Shown here: positions 16,827-28,036 of the stretch, piece after piece
How positions within the stretch are numbered: position 1 is the first letter of the stretch
Layout: each line of letters opens with the position of its first letter
Assembly: GCA_902554885.1 (NCBI GenBank)
Contig: CACDPV010000001.1
Span: 102,160 to 166,159 of the forward strand
Direction: 5' to 3'
From: Paracoccaceae bacterium
GTDB lineage: Bacteria; Pseudomonadota; Alphaproteobacteria; Rhodobacterales; Rhodobacteraceae
DNA length: 64,000 nucleotides
The notes under the pieces: model-generated
The model's input: only the letters and a program-made list of their open reading frames with translations
Database searches by the model: none
Told to the model about the DNA's origin: nothing
Translations under genes and position numbers: made by a program

Positions 16827-18763
16827 GCCTGGACTTTCGATGACTTTGTCGTTCTTGGCATCAATTTCTTCAATTCACGTTGCTGATTATAAATTTTGGC
16901 TCGATCTTCTACAGGGTATGCAGTTATTGGGGGAGTACCCTTATAGATGGCTTGAAGTGTAATATCCCTCGCAATTGGTGCTGCGACAGTTGATCCGCTT
17001 CCACCATGTTCTACGACAACTGAAACTGCAATTTTTGGATCATCGTATGGTGCATAATTTACAAACAAAGCATGGTCACGTTGTTCCCAGGGCAGATCTT
17101 TGTTTTCCAAAACACCTAGCGTCCGTTCAACTGCAGAAATGTTTCTAACCTGAGATGTGCCAGATTTTCCTATAATTTGACTTTTCTTAGTTAAAACTCG
17201 TGAGTCATATGCCGTACCTCTTTTATCATTCGTAACCTCAAAAAGGGCTTTTCGTATAAGATTTAAGTTATTTTTCTTTAACTTTAACTTGCTTGTTTCT
17301 TTATTTGCCTCAACCCCATTTACGGACTTAATCAGTCTTGGTAAAATTTGGTTCCCTGTTGCGATGCGTGCAATCATAACTGCAAGCTGTAAAGGCGATG
17401 CTAGCACATATCCCTGACCTATTGATGAGTTGACAGTATCGCCAACAACCCACTCTCTCGAGCGCGCACTTAGCTTCCAAAGTTTGTCTGGTACAATACC
17501 TGATGTTACAGCAGACATTTCAATGTCAAACGATTGGCCTAGACCTAAAATACGGGCAACTTCGGCAATTTTCTCGATGCCTACTTGCTGAGCTAACTCG
17601 TAATAGTAAACGTCACAACTTTCTCTAAGAGATTTTACTAAGTCTACGTTGCCGTGGCCGTCACGTTTCCAACAATGAAATTTTCTGTTTGATACTTCTA
17701 CATGTCCATTACATCTAATTTTGTCTCGATGATTTATAATTCCTGCCTCAAGTGCTGCAAGGATTGTTACCATTTTGAATGTAGATCCGGGTGGATATGC
17801 ATCTTGCACAGTCTTTGACGCTAGAGGCCTGTGGTTGTCATCTCGTAATGTACCGTAATCATTAAAAGATATCCCGCGTACAAATTTATTTGGATCATAA
17901 GCAGGTGAAGAGCAAATCGCCAAAATTTCCCCACTGTTACAATCCATAACAACCACTGATGCACTTTCATTCCCCAATCTTGCCCGCACATATGCTTGTA
18001 AATTTGTATCCAAAGTGAGTTTTAAATTGGCCCCTTTAGAACCTTCTTTTCGCTCTATTTCTCGCATCACCCGACCAAGTGCATTTACCTCTACTTTTTT
18101 AGTTCCTGCTTTACCACGAAGAGTGATCTCTAATTCTCTCTCTATTCCTACTTTACCAATTTGAAATCTAGGTATTCTCAAGAGCGGATCAGGGTCTTTT
18201 CTTAATTCTAAATCACGGGTACTAACTGGGCCAACGTATCCGACAACATGCGCAAAAATTTCACCCAAAGGATAAGTTCTTGAAAAGGCTATTTCTGGGT
18301 TGATGCCTGGCAGCATTGGGGCGTTGAATGCAATTTTTTCAATATCGTCTCTTGCTAGTCTATCCACGATTGTTACAGGTAGAAATTTTGCGCTTTGTTT
18401 GAGCTCTGCCTTAGAGCGCTCTATATCTTCAGGTGATAAATTAATTAGTTTTGAAAGACGTTCTAAAATTAAATCTATATCGCCTGCATCTTCTGCAACC
18501 ATCGTAATACTATAACTTGCTTCGTTTCCTGCTAGTTTAACTCCATTCCTATCGTATATTTCGCCTCTTTGGTTTGGGATTAGTCTTAGGTTTATCCTAT
18601 TTTCATCTGCGACTAGTCTAAAGCTTTCTGCTTTCTCAACTTGAAGATGGTGCATACGCCAAGCTAATAATCCACAAAAGCCAAGCTGAATACCACCAAC
18701 TAATAAACCACGCCTTGCTGTACGAAAATGTCGATATGAAACGATATTTGACTTCTGCCACAT
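16823..18763 (-). CDS. mrdA: penicillin-binding protein 2 (elongasome transpeptidase)
   Basis: A 646-residue class B penicillin-binding protein. One N-terminal membrane span (about 18-38) anchors it. The dimerisation domain contains the RGEIYDRNGVKLA motif, and the transpeptidase domain has SxxK (PPGSTFK, Ser near 326), an SxD-type motif in ESCDVYYYE and KSGTSQ near 532. It cross-links peptidoglycan made by RodA. It sits between mreD (10-base gap) and rodA (4-base overlap). Confidence 0.95.
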   Translation of the reverse strand: MWQKSNIVSYRHFRTARRGLLVGGIQLGFCGLLAWRMHHLQVEKAESFRLVADENRINLRLIPNQRGEIYDRNGVKLAGNEASYSITMVAEDAGDIDLILERLSKLINLSPEDIERSKAELKQSAKFLPVTIVDRLARDDIEKIAFNAPMLPGINPEIAFSRTYPLGEIFAHVVGYVGPVSTRDLELRKDPDPLLRIPRFQIGKVGIERELEITLRGKAGTKKVEVNALGRVMREIERKEGSKGANLKLTLDTNLQAYVRARLGNESASVVVMDCNSGEILAICSSPAYDPNKFVRGISFNDYGTLRDDNHRPLASKTVQDAYPPGSTFKMVTILAALEAGIINHRDKIRCNGHVEVSNRKFHCWKRDGHGNVDLVKSLRESCDVYYYELAQQVGIEKIAEVARILGLGQSFDIEMSAVTSGIVPDKLWKLSARSREWVVGDTVNSSIGQGYVLASPLQLAVMIARIATGNQILPRLIKSVNGVEANKETSKLKLKKNNLNLIRKALFEVTNDKRGTAYDSRVLTKKSQIIGKSGTSQVRNISAVERTLGVLENKDLPWEQRDHALFVNYAPYDDPKIAVSVVVEHGGSGSTVAAPIARDITLQAIYKGTPPITAYPVEDRAKIYNQQRELKKLMPRTTKSSKVQA

Positions 18764-18773
18764 GTTTAGATCT

Positions 18774-19316
18774 CTAGATTATACGTCCACTCCGGGTGAA
18801 GTAAGGTCTTTTAACACGAAATATATAATGAGAAACCAGAACAATAAACGGATATATAGATATATTAAATATTGTTTGGATTAAGCTAATTCTGAGTTGT
18901 GATGTATTTACAAATGATAATGTAAGTACCAAATGGTAGATTAATGAAATAGCTGCAAAAGCCAATGATACTCGAACCCACTCAGCCAGAAATGATTTGT
19001 CGTCAGAGCTATCTGTTATCGCCTTTATCAAAATTAATATCATAACGCTTATTCCTGAAAATAATCCTGGTGGGCGATGCAGCAAAAAATCTTGCAAAAG
19101 AAGGACAGCTATAATTAGTGGAACTGGTACAAAATTTGGCTCTCTCAGTGACCAGCAGAATATTACGAGCAACAGAATATTTGGCCAAGGCCAGCGTTGA
19201 GGTATCATTTGTAGTGGCATCAGATTAGCCAAAATTAGAAAAATAGCGACTGCGATAAATATAAAGCGGTAAATCCATATACGTTCGCTTGGAATGTTAC
19301 TCACTGGACGCCTCAT
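18774..19316 (-). CDS. mreD: rod shape-determining protein MreD
   Basis: A 180-residue membrane protein with about five hydrophobic spans. Sequence conservation in MreD is low, but the pattern MPLQMIPQRWPWPNILLLVIFCWSLREP...HRPPGLFS (about residues 49-103) is what MreD shows in alphaproteobacteria. Position between mreC (20-base overlap) and mrdA makes the call firm. It links MreC to the RodA-PBP2 complex in the inner membrane. Confidence 0.9.
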   Translation of the reverse strand: MRRPVSNIPSERIWIYRFIFIAVAIFLILANLMPLQMIPQRWPWPNILLLVIFCWSLREPNFVPVPLIIAVLLLQDFLLHRPPGLFSGISVMILILIKAITDSSDDKSFLAEWVRVSLAFAAISLIYHLVLTLSFVNTSQLRISLIQTIFNISIYPFIVLVSHYIFRVKRPYFTRSGRII

Positions 19317-20223
19317 TTACTGTTTTAGAGGGCTCGTTAGTGTTAGATGCATCAGGTGACATTTCTTTCGATTTTATTAAACTTCCAAAGCTTTTAATTT
19401 TTTCTGTTCCATAATCGCGCAACACTTTCAGGAACTCTAACCGTTCGTAGTCAGCTACTAATCTGGCTCGTAGTCTGCCATTCGGGTCCATGGCGAGTGT
19501 TCCAACTAGCAGTCCTGCTGGTAACACACCACCTCCTCCAGATGTAATAACTCTATCGCCAGGCCGAACTAGGTCAACATTTTCGATAAATTCTACCGGA
19601 GGAGCAAATGAATTGTCGCCCATAAGTATTGCGCGCTGTCCAGAAGGCTGAACGATAACAGGTATTTGACTTGCGTTGTCTGTCAGTAAAATAACGCGAC
19701 TTGTTGAAGAACCTACTCCCGAAATTCGACCGACTAACCCTAAACCATCCATCGCAGCCCATCCATCTTGTATACCATCTCGAGAGCCAATGTTTAATAA
19801 AACTGACTGACGAAAAGGAGACCCGCTGTCTGCTATAACGATGCCACTGACATGAGTTAATTTGCTATCAAGTTTCAGCTGGTTAAGATCCAATAAACGG
19901 GCATTTTCTTGTTCTAATTGCAAAGCTGCTTCTTTCCAGCTTTTCATTTGCTGAAGTTCTCTTCTTAATTCTTTATTTTGTTCTAAAAGTTTTTCATAAT
20001 TTTGGTAATCCTGTGCAAGTTTTACGACAGATGTCATCGGGCGCAATATCCATTCAAAGTTAGGTACGAAGGTATCAATCACTAGAGCTCTAAATTTTTC
20101 AACTCTGGGATTATCAATCCTCCATACTACAAAAAGCCCAAAGAGAATTAAAAGTAAGACAGCGGTTATTAACCTGCGAAGAGGAGCAAAGTAGTCAGTC
20201 CGCGTCTGTCGATCATTATTCAA
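19297..20223 (-). CDS. mreC: rod shape-determining protein MreC
   Basis: A 308-residue MreC. It has an N-terminal membrane span (about 18-36), a coiled-coil segment (QNYEKLLEQNKELRRELQQM, about 73-92, continuing to QLEQENARLLDL), then the beta-rich periplasmic core with SPFRQSVLLNIGSRDGIQDGWAAMD and VITSGGGGVLPAGLLVG. It activates PBP2 in the elongasome. The C-terminal tail after 285 is acidic and serine-rich. The gene lies 18 bases after mreB. Confidence 0.93.
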   Translation of the reverse strand: MNNDRQTRTDYFAPLRRLITAVLLLILFGLFVVWRIDNPRVEKFRALVIDTFVPNFEWILRPMTSVVKLAQDYQNYEKLLEQNKELRRELQQMKSWKEAALQLEQENARLLDLNQLKLDSKLTHVSGIVIADSGSPFRQSVLLNIGSRDGIQDGWAAMDGLGLVGRISGVGSSTSRVILLTDNASQIPVIVQPSGQRAILMGDNSFAPPVEFIENVDLVRPGDRVITSGGGGVLPAGLLVGTLAMDPNGRLRARLVADYERLEFLKVLRDYGTEKIKSFGSLIKSKEMSPDASNTNEPSKTVNEASSE

Positions 20224-20241
20224 AAGATAAATTTACTCTAT

Positions 20242-21303
<1,062 letters not shown>

Positions 21304-21346
21304 TTAATAAAATTAAATCAGGTATGATTCCATTGTAATTCTTAGC

Positions 21347-21388
21347 AATAACCTTATACGCCTCAACTGCATTTAGATAAAGGTTATT
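21347..21388. promoter_or_regulatory. inverted repeat in the mreB leader
   Basis: A perfect 9-base inverted repeat, AATAACCTT at 21347-21355 and AAGGTTATT at 21380-21388, separated by 24 bases. It lies 59-100 bases upstream of mreB. It could be an mRNA hairpin in the mreB leader or an operator. No poly-T follows on either strand, so it is not a typical terminator. Confidence 0.4.
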
Positions 21389-21459
21389 CTACTACCAAGC
21401 AGATTATTTTGTGTCTCTGTAAGTAATTAATATTATTAGAAATAAATACGTAGCTAATA

Positions 21460-21489
21460 ATAATTGGACATTTAAAAATAAAAGGTCAA
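21460..21489 (-). promoter_or_regulatory. candidate sigma-70-type promoter for the mreB operon
   Basis: On the minus strand TTGACC (21489-21484) is followed after 18 bases by AATTAT (21465-21460), giving 5/6 and 4/6 matches to the sigma-70 consensus. Transcription would begin about 165 bases before mreB and include the inverted repeat at 21347-21388. In AT-rich DNA such matches arise easily. Confidence 0.3.
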
Positions 21490-21576
21490 ACGTCGTATTT
21501 TTGATTTTTAATGTCGGCTGGGTTCGGTGGTAGCCTACGATAATGGTAAAAAAAATATTATTGGTAGGAGAAAATA

Positions 21577-24078
21577 ATGAAGACCCATTTTAAAGTAGTT
21601 GTAGTAGGTGGTGGTGCAGTTGGAACATCAATTGCCTATCATTTGGCCAAAGGGGGCTGGAAGGATGTCGTGCTGTTGGAACGCGATGAATTAACATCTG
21701 GGTCAACATGGCATGCCGCAGGTCTCCTACCCCTATTTAATATGTCTTATGCAACAACTCACATTCATCAATATTCTGTAGAGTTCTACAAGACGCTTGA
21801 AGCTGAAACTGGATTAAACGCAGGGTTCTCTATTGTCGGGAACCTTCGCATGGCTCAAGGTCAGGAGCGAATGGACGAGTACATGTTATATGCTTCTACA
21901 GCTGAAACTTGTGGTGTCCCATTTGAATGGATGACCCCAAACCAAATCAAAGATCGTTGGCCGTTAGTAAGAACAGAAGATTTAGTTGGAGCTATATACC
22001 ACCCCACCGATGGTTACATAAATCCTGCCGATGTTACCATGGCAATGGCAAAGGGGGCTAGGCAAAGAGGGGTATCAATTAAGCGTAAAGTTCAGGTCGA
22101 CTCTTATTGTTGGAAAGGGTCCGAGTGGGAAATTATATGCAGTAAAATGGTTGAAAAGGGTGGTAACTTGGTAGCGAGTAATGAAAAAATTACTATTACT
22201 TCTGAGCATGTGGTTACTGCCACTGGAAATCATGCCCAAAGGACTGCAGCTTTACTAGGAATTAAAATTCCAGCAATACCAGTTGAGCATCAGTTCATTG
22301 TTACAGAGCCTGACAAAGAACTAGTTAAATTTAGGGAACTAGGTAATTCAGAACACCCAGTGCTGCGGGATGCTGACGCAAAATGGTATGTGCGTGAAGA
22401 GCGAGGTGGCTGGATACTGGGACCCTACGAAAAAAATGCACCTGCTCGTTTTGAGTATGGGGTGCCGGATAGTTTTAGAGCAGATCTATTTCCGTTGGAC
22501 TTGGACCGCATTGAGCAAGAATATTTGTCAATGATCCATAGAATACCATCTACTGAAAACGTTGGTCTAAAGGACGATTTTAATGGGCCAATATGTTACA
22601 CGCCTGATGGAAATCCTCTTGTTGGTCCAGCACCTGGCTTGCGAAACCTTTGGCTCGCTGAAGGATTTAGTTTCGGTATCACAGCGGCTGGTGGAACAGG
22701 CCATTATTTAGCTCAGATGATGATAGAGGGTGAGGCTGAAATTGACATGGCATCGCTAGATCCCAAGCGGTATGGCAAATGGATGACTACTGAATATGCA
22801 GCGAGAAAAAATGAAGAATGTTATGAGCATGTTTATATTTTGCACCATCCTGATGAAGAGCGACAAGCATGCAGGCCTCTAAGAACCTCTCCCTCCTATG
22901 AACGCCAGAAAACACTGGGTGCGCAATTTGGTCAAGTAAATGGTTGGGAGCGTCCAAATTATTTTGGCCCGCATAATGCAGATGAAAATTTTGACCATGA
23001 TGCAAGGAGTTTTCGTCGGGGTGCGTGGTGGAAATATACTCTTGCAGAAGCAAGCGCAATCAGAAATAACCTTGGAATAATTGATGCTACTGCGTTCACT
23101 AAACACCTTGTTAAAGGTCCGGGGGCAGTGCGCTTTTTGGATTGGTTTACTTGCAATAAACTACCAAAAGTTGGTCGTATAAATTTAACTTATGCTTTAA
23201 CAAATGCAGGTACAACGCGGACCGAATATACGATAGTTAGGTTGAAGCAAGACGAGTTTTATCTTGTTTCGGCAGGAGCTTGGACGGACTACGATGCCGA
23301 CTACTTGCGTAAATCTGCTGAAGATAAATCCCCTGAATTTGGGTATATTGAAATACATGATGTAACATCGCAATGGGGTGTTTTTGCTGTAGCTGGGCCA
23401 AAATCCCGTGATTTTTTATCCCAACTTGTCAGGGACGAAGACCAAGAGACAGCGTTATCAAATGAACGGTTCCCTTGGCTTAGTTTTAAAAGAGTTGAGT
23501 TAGGTATGTGTTCGGTTAATGCAATAAGAGTTTCATACACTGGAGAATTAGGATGGGAATTACATCATCCAATAGAAATGCAAAATTATCTATTTGATCT
23601 CTTACATAGTGCTGGAGAGAAATATGATTTGAAATGGGTTGGGGCTAGAGCTCAAAATTGGTTGCGTCAAGAAAAGTCATATCGAGCATTTGGAACAGAA
23701 TTAGGTAGGGATGCTACGCCCTTAGAGGCGGATCTTCCACGATTTGTGGATATGTCAAAGGATTTCAATGGTAAGGCGCAAATGGAAAAGATAGGTATAA
23801 GGTCAAAATGTGTTACTCTACTTATCGACGGGCCAGAGGACTCAGATCCATGGGGTCGTGAGGCACTTTATTCTGAAGATGGAACCAAACGGATTGGAAG
23901 ATTAACCTCTGGCGGTTATTCTGTTGTTTTTGAGAAATCAATAGCTATGGGCTATGTTAATCCAAGTTTTGCAGGTGAGGGTCAAAAGCTAAAGGTTAAA
24001 ATTCAGAATACCTTATGGAACGCTGTTGTAACTTCTGATAGCCCTTATGATCCCAAAAATGAAAAACTTCGAAGTTGA
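21577..24078 (+). CDS. dimethylglycine/sarcosine dehydrogenase-like FAD and GcvT-domain protein
   Basis: An 833-residue two-part enzyme. The N-terminal DAO domain starts with GGGAVGTSIAYHLA (about 10-23) and has STWHAAG near 43-49, where the histidine is the covalent FAD site in dimethylglycine dehydrogenase relatives. A linker (FAO_M type) follows, then a GcvT-like folate domain from about residue 470 (LAEASAIRNNLGIIDATAFTKHLVKGP) to the end (GYVNPSFAGEGQKL). Such proteins remove N-methyl groups and pass them to tetrahydrofolate. It has a strong TAGGAG ribosome site 8 bases before the ATG. The MttB-like gene follows 72 bases on, so a joint role in methylated-amine use is likely. Confidence 0.88.
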   Translation: MKTHFKVVVVGGGAVGTSIAYHLAKGGWKDVVLLERDELTSGSTWHAAGLLPLFNMSYATTHIHQYSVEFYKTLEAETGLNAGFSIVGNLRMAQGQERMDEYMLYASTAETCGVPFEWMTPNQIKDRWPLVRTEDLVGAIYHPTDGYINPADVTMAMAKGARQRGVSIKRKVQVDSYCWKGSEWEIICSKMVEKGGNLVASNEKITITSEHVVTATGNHAQRTAALLGIKIPAIPVEHQFIVTEPDKELVKFRELGNSEHPVLRDADAKWYVREERGGWILGPYEKNAPARFEYGVPDSFRADLFPLDLDRIEQEYLSMIHRIPSTENVGLKDDFNGPICYTPDGNPLVGPAPGLRNLWLAEGFSFGITAAGGTGHYLAQMMIEGEAEIDMASLDPKRYGKWMTTEYAARKNEECYEHVYILHHPDEERQACRPLRTSPSYERQKTLGAQFGQVNGWERPNYFGPHNADENFDHDARSFRRGAWWKYTLAEASAIRNNLGIIDATAFTKHLVKGPGAVRFLDWFTCNKLPKVGRINLTYALTNAGTTRTEYTIVRLKQDEFYLVSAGAWTDYDADYLRKSAEDKSPEFGYIEIHDVTSQWGVFAVAGPKSRDFLSQLVRDEDQETALSNERFPWLSFKRVELGMCSVNAIRVSYTGELGWELHHPIEMQNYLFDLLHSAGEKYDLKWVGARAQNWLRQEKSYRAFGTELGRDATPLEADLPRFVDMSKDFNGKAQMEKIGIRSKCVTLLIDGPEDSDPWGREALYSEDGTKRIGRLTSGGYSVVFEKSIAMGYVNPSFAGEGQKLKVKIQNTLWNAVVTSDSPYDPKNEKLRS

Positions 24079-24150
24079 TGGCTAACTAAAATTAAAAATA
24101 AACAATTCTATTTTAACGATTGGACTGTGCAGATCAGATGGAGCATATTT

Positions 24151-25677
24151 ATGAATAGGCGCAGGCGGTCTGAGCGAAGGAACGACAAAGAAATTTTTGG
24201 AGGTGCATCTCCTCATATTAAACGTAGCATCCCCTTTTTTGATATACTTGATGAGGACAAGTTAGAAATAATCGAAGGCCAGGTGGACTGGCTTATTGAA
24301 AATATAGGCATAGCTTTCCGCGATGATCCCGCTGCTTTAAGTATCTGGCAAAGGGCGGGGGTCAAACCTTGCGGCGAGTATCAAGATCTTATTCGCGCTG
24401 ATGCAAATTGGATCCGGCAACTGTGCTCTAATGCACCTAGCGAGTTTACTCAACATGCCAGAAATCCGAAACGTTCAGTAACCATTGGGGGGGTAAACCA
24501 AGTTTTTGCGCCAATCTACGGCGCACCTTTTGTACGCGATATGAAAGATGGTCGTAGATATGCTAAATTAAATGACTTTCAGAGTTTGGTGAAATTAACA
24601 TTTATGCATCCAAATCTTCATCATGGATCTTTTGTAATTGCAGAGCCAACAGATATCCCTGTAAGCCAACGCCACTTAGATATGTTACTGGCCCACATGA
24701 CTCTTTCTGACAAACCGCATTTAGGAGCAATAACAGAAAAAAGCCGCGCTCAAGATACTATTGATATGGTGGAAATTGTCTTTGGGTCTGATAAGATGAA
24801 GAGCGATGTCTGTATTATGGCCAACGTTAATACAAACTCACCCTTACTTGTTGACAAAGTAGCCTCAGAGGCTATCCAAATATACTCTGGCCGTGGCCAA
24901 GCTATGGTTGTAACTCCCTTTATTCTATCTGGTGCAATGGGTCCAGTAAGTACAACAGCAGCAATTGCTCAAGCGATGGCTGAAGTAATGGTTTGTTGTG
25001 CATTTGCCCAGCTAGTACGCAAGGGCTCGCCTTTTGTTATGGGCAGCTTTTTATCATCAATGTCATTGAAGTCGGGTGCACCCACTTTCGGAATGCCAGA
25101 ACCGGTTTTATCTAACTATGTAATTGGCCAGCTTGCTAGACGAGTCGGTTTGCCTCTAAGGTGTGGAGGCTCATTAACTGCTTCTAAAATCGAAGATGCG
25201 CAGGCGGCATATGAATCTGCCGACTCAATGCATTCAACTATGATTGCGGGATCTAATTTTACGCTACATGCCGCAGGATGGCTTGAAGGTGGTTTGGTAA
25301 CTGGTTTTGAAAAGCTAATTATGGATGCTGACAGGCTTGGTAGTTATCAAAAATTACTGCATGGCGGCCTTGTGACAGATAAGAATTCTCTCGCTCACGA
25401 TGCCTATAAAGAGGTAAAGCCAGGCGGCCATTTTTTAGGTTCAGATCATACAATGAAAAATTATAAAGAAGCATTTTACGAGTCTAAATTATCTGACAGC
25501 GAAAATGTTGAACGTTGGGAAGAGACTGGAAGTCAAGATATGCGTAAACGCGCATATGAACGCTGGAATAATATGTTAGATAATTACAACGCACCTGATA
25601 TAGATGTTTCCATTAAAGAAGAGCTACTTGAATATGTAGCGCGAAGAAAAAGAGAAATACCTGAGGCATGGTACTAG
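24151..25677 (+). CDS. trimethylamine methyltransferase (MttB) family protein, non-pyrrolysine
   Basis: A 508-residue COG5598/MttB superfamily protein with the family's VDWLIENIGIAFRDDPAAL N-terminal segment, the VNTNSPLLVD and MVVTPFILSGAMGPV segments mid-protein, and the C-terminal LLEYVARRKREIP. The reading frame has no in-frame amber codon, so this is the pyrrolysine-free branch, whose studied members act on glycine betaine, proline betaine or other quaternary amines. I chose the ATG at 24151; a GTG at 24127 is possible. No corrinoid protein or activator gene is close by. Its upstream neighbour, the flavoprotein/GcvT-like enzyme, could act on the demethylated product. Confidence 0.85.
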   Translation: MNRRRRSERRNDKEIFGGASPHIKRSIPFFDILDEDKLEIIEGQVDWLIENIGIAFRDDPAALSIWQRAGVKPCGEYQDLIRADANWIRQLCSNAPSEFTQHARNPKRSVTIGGVNQVFAPIYGAPFVRDMKDGRRYAKLNDFQSLVKLTFMHPNLHHGSFVIAEPTDIPVSQRHLDMLLAHMTLSDKPHLGAITEKSRAQDTIDMVEIVFGSDKMKSDVCIMANVNTNSPLLVDKVASEAIQIYSGRGQAMVVTPFILSGAMGPVSTTAAIAQAMAEVMVCCAFAQLVRKGSPFVMGSFLSSMSLKSGAPTFGMPEPVLSNYVIGQLARRVGLPLRCGGSLTASKIEDAQAAYESADSMHSTMIAGSNFTLHAAGWLEGGLVTGFEKLIMDADRLGSYQKLLHGGLVTDKNSLAHDAYKEVKPGGHFLGSDHTMKNYKEAFYESKLSDSENVERWEETGSQDMRKRAYERWNNMLDNYNAPDIDVSIKEELLEYVARRKREIPEAWY

Positions 25678-25716
25678 GGTCTGCACATAAGTTTCCGTTT
25701 GAAAAATCTTAGAATA

Positions 25717-25744
25717 GAGAACACCTTTATTGGTTGGTGTTCTC
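25717..25744. terminator. bidirectional terminator between the mttB-like gene and pnp
   Basis: A perfect 9-base stem, GAGAACACC (25717-25725) and GGTGTTCTC (25736-25744), with a 10-base loop. It sits between two converging genes. On the plus strand it is followed by an AT-rich, T-containing run; on the minus strand by ATTCTAAGATTTTTC, so it could serve both directions. Confidence 0.7.
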
Positions 25745-25755
25745 CAAACTAATTA

Positions 25756-27888
25756 TTAATTTTCTTTTTTATCCTCTGTGATTTCTTCTCCGGTGTCCTG
25801 ATTAACAACCTTCATTGACAATCGAACTTTACCCCTGTCGTCAAAGCCCATGAGTTTAACCTTAACCTCCTGCCCTTCTTTCAATACATCTGATGGGTGG
25901 TTTAGCCGACGGTTCTCAATTTGGCTTACGTGCACCAGGCCGTCTCGCTTCCCAAAAAAGTTCACGAAAGCCCCAAAATCAACCAACTTTACAACGGTAC
26001 CAGTGTATATGCTACCAACTTCGGGTTCTGCGACAATAGAGTGGATCATATCATATGCTTTTTGGATCGATGCTCCATCCGGAGAAGCAATTTTAATTGT
26101 TCCGTCATCGCTTATGTCTACTTTGGCTCCAGATGTTTCGACTATTTCGCGAATAACTTTACCGCCTGATCCAATTACCTCCCGAATTTTATCAGTGGCC
26201 ACCTTCATAGTTTCAATCCTTGGTGCGTGCACACTGAACTCTCCAGCTTCAGAAATTGCTTTGGACATTTCTTTAAGTATGTGCATGCGTCCATCTTTTG
26301 CCTGAGATAGTGCTTGCTTCATTATTTCTGGAGTTATTCCTGCAACTTTAATATCCATCTGAAGGGACGTGATACCATTTTCTGTGCCTGCAACTTTAAA
26401 ATCCATATCTCCAAGGTGATCTTCATCGCCAAGTATGTCTGTTAAAACGGCATAGGAACCATCCTCTTCAAGAATTAAACCCATAGCTACTCCGGCAACT
26501 GGATTTTTTAGTGGAACCCCGGCGTCCATCATTGCCAGCGAGCCTCCACAAACAGAGGCCATTGAAGATGATCCGTTAGACTCAGTAATTTCTGAGACAA
26601 CACGGATTGTATATGGAAAATCGGTTGCTGCTGGCAAAACTGCTTGGAGTGCTCGCCATGCCAACTTACCGTGGCCAATTTCTCTTCTGCCCGTTGCGCC
26701 AACCCTACCAACTTCTCCAACAGAATATGGAGGGAAATTATAATGTAGCAGGAAATTAGATCTAAAATTACCGTGCAGAGCATCTATAATTTGTTCATCA
26801 TCGCCTGTGCCAAGCGTTGTAACCACAAGAGCCTGAGTTTCACCACGTGTGAACAAGGCAGAACCATGCGTTCTTGGCAACAAACCGGTTTCAGAAACTA
26901 TTTGGCGAATATCTGTAGTTGCTCGCCCATCTATACGTTTACCACCTTTGACTACATCTCCTCGTAATATACCGGCTTCGAGTTTTTTCATTGCCGAACC
27001 GAGATTAGGATCTTCTAATTCTTCATCTGAAAGTTTTGATTTTATATAGTCACGCGTTTCAGCTACCGCCAGTTGTCGTTCTTGTTTGTCGGTAATTGCA
27101 AATGAAGATCGCATTTTTTTCTCACCGATCTTTTTAACATTTTTGAGTAGTTTGGAAAAATCTGGAGGTTCAAAATTAAATGGTTCATTTGCACAGTCTT
27201 CTGCGAGATCAATTATTAGGTCAATTACAGGTTGAATTTGCTTGTGGGCAAAAGTTACTGCTCCGAGCATTTCTTCTTCGGATAGTTCGTATGCTTCTGA
27301 CTCTACCATCATAACGGCATCTTTGGTTCCTGCGACCACCAAATCCAAGCGTTGATCTGGGTTGTTTTTGAGGCCCTGCATGTCATCAACTGTTGGATTA
27401 AGGATATAATCACCATTTTCAAAACCGACCCGAGCGGCTGCAATTGGGCCCATAAAAGGGACGCCAGAAAGCGTAAGAGCTGCGGATGCAGCTATCATAG
27501 CAACCACGTCTGGTGAGTTGACTAAATCATGTGAAAGTACAGTGCACATCACTAAAACCTCGTGCTTAAAGCCTTCGACAAAGAGAGGTCTTATTGGGCG
27601 ATCGATTAACCGAGCTGTTAGTGTTTCTGCTTCGGAGGGGCGCGCTTCTCGCTTAAAGAAACCCCCAGGGATTTTCCCAGCAGCGTAATATTTCTCTTGG
27701 TAATGGACAGTTAGTGGAAAGAAATCTTGTCCTTCTTTCATTACTCTTGCGAATGTTACATTTGCCATTACAGAGGTTTCACCAAGTGTGGCAATAACAG
27801 TACCATCGGCTTGCCGTGCTACTTTTCCAGTTTCTAAAGTGAGAGTTTCCTCACCCCATTCTATTGATTTTCTTGTTACATCAAACAT
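25756..27888 (-). CDS. pnp: polynucleotide phosphorylase
   Basis: A 710-residue 3'-5' exoribonuclease using phosphate. It has two RNase PH domains (about 10-140 and 320-460, with [23 protein letters not shown] in the second), then KH ([17 protein letters not shown], about 560) and S1 domains ([28 protein letters not shown], about 625-655). It degrades mRNA, often with RNase E and a helicase. The TAGGAA ribosome site lies just upstream of the ATG. It is downstream of rpsO, the ancestral order, with a structured 219-base gap. Confidence 0.97.
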   Translation of the reverse strand: MFDVTRKSIEWGEETLTLETGKVARQADGTVIATLGETSVMANVTFARVMKEGQDFFPLTVHYQEKYYAAGKIPGGFFKREARPSEAETLTARLIDRPIRPLFVEGFKHEVLVMCTVLSHDLVNSPDVVAMIAASAALTLSGVPFMGPIAAARVGFENGDYILNPTVDDMQGLKNNPDQRLDLVVAGTKDAVMMVESEAYELSEEEMLGAVTFAHKQIQPVIDLIIDLAEDCANEPFNFEPPDFSKLLKNVKKIGEKKMRSSFAITDKQERQLAVAETRDYIKSKLSDEELEDPNLGSAMKKLEAGILRGDVVKGGKRIDGRATTDIRQIVSETGLLPRTHGSALFTRGETQALVVTTLGTGDDEQIIDALHGNFRSNFLLHYNFPPYSVGEVGRVGATGRREIGHGKLAWRALQAVLPAATDFPYTIRVVSEITESNGSSSMASVCGGSLAMMDAGVPLKNPVAGVAMGLILEEDGSYAVLTDILGDEDHLGDMDFKVAGTENGITSLQMDIKVAGITPEIMKQALSQAKDGRMHILKEMSKAISEAGEFSVHAPRIETMKVATDKIREVIGSGGKVIREIVETSGAKVDISDDGTIKIASPDGASIQKAYDMIHSIVAEPEVGSIYTGTVVKLVDFGAFVNFFGKRDGLVHVSQIENRRLNHPSDVLKEGQEVKVKLMGFDDRGKVRLSMKVVNQDTGEEITEDKKEN

Positions 27889-27904
27889 CTATATTTCCTA
27901 ATAA

Positions 27905-27942
27905 GGCTAAAAAGCCATTTCAATAGGGGGCGTATTCCCCCT
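27905..27942 (-). promoter_or_regulatory. pnp leader hairpins
   Basis: Two short hairpins lie 17-54 bases before the pnp start: AGGGGG (27925-27930) pairs with CCCCCT (27937-27942) around a 6-base loop, and GGCT (27905-27908) pairs with AGCC (27913-27916). In Escherichia coli a pnp leader stem is cut by RNase III and used for autoregulation; a comparable role here is inference. Confidence 0.45.
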
Positions 27943-28036
27943 GACCAAATCAGTTATCCCGAACTACGGTCACTAGTCCGGCACCTAGATAAAGCGCGTA
28001 TATAACACGAAGAAAAGAATTTAAAGCGATGAAAAC

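Noticed and set aside
24151..25677. Pyrrolysine-containing trimethylamine methyltransferase
   Set aside because: The reading frame has no in-frame amber codon across 508 residues, so it belongs to the pyrrolysine-free branch.
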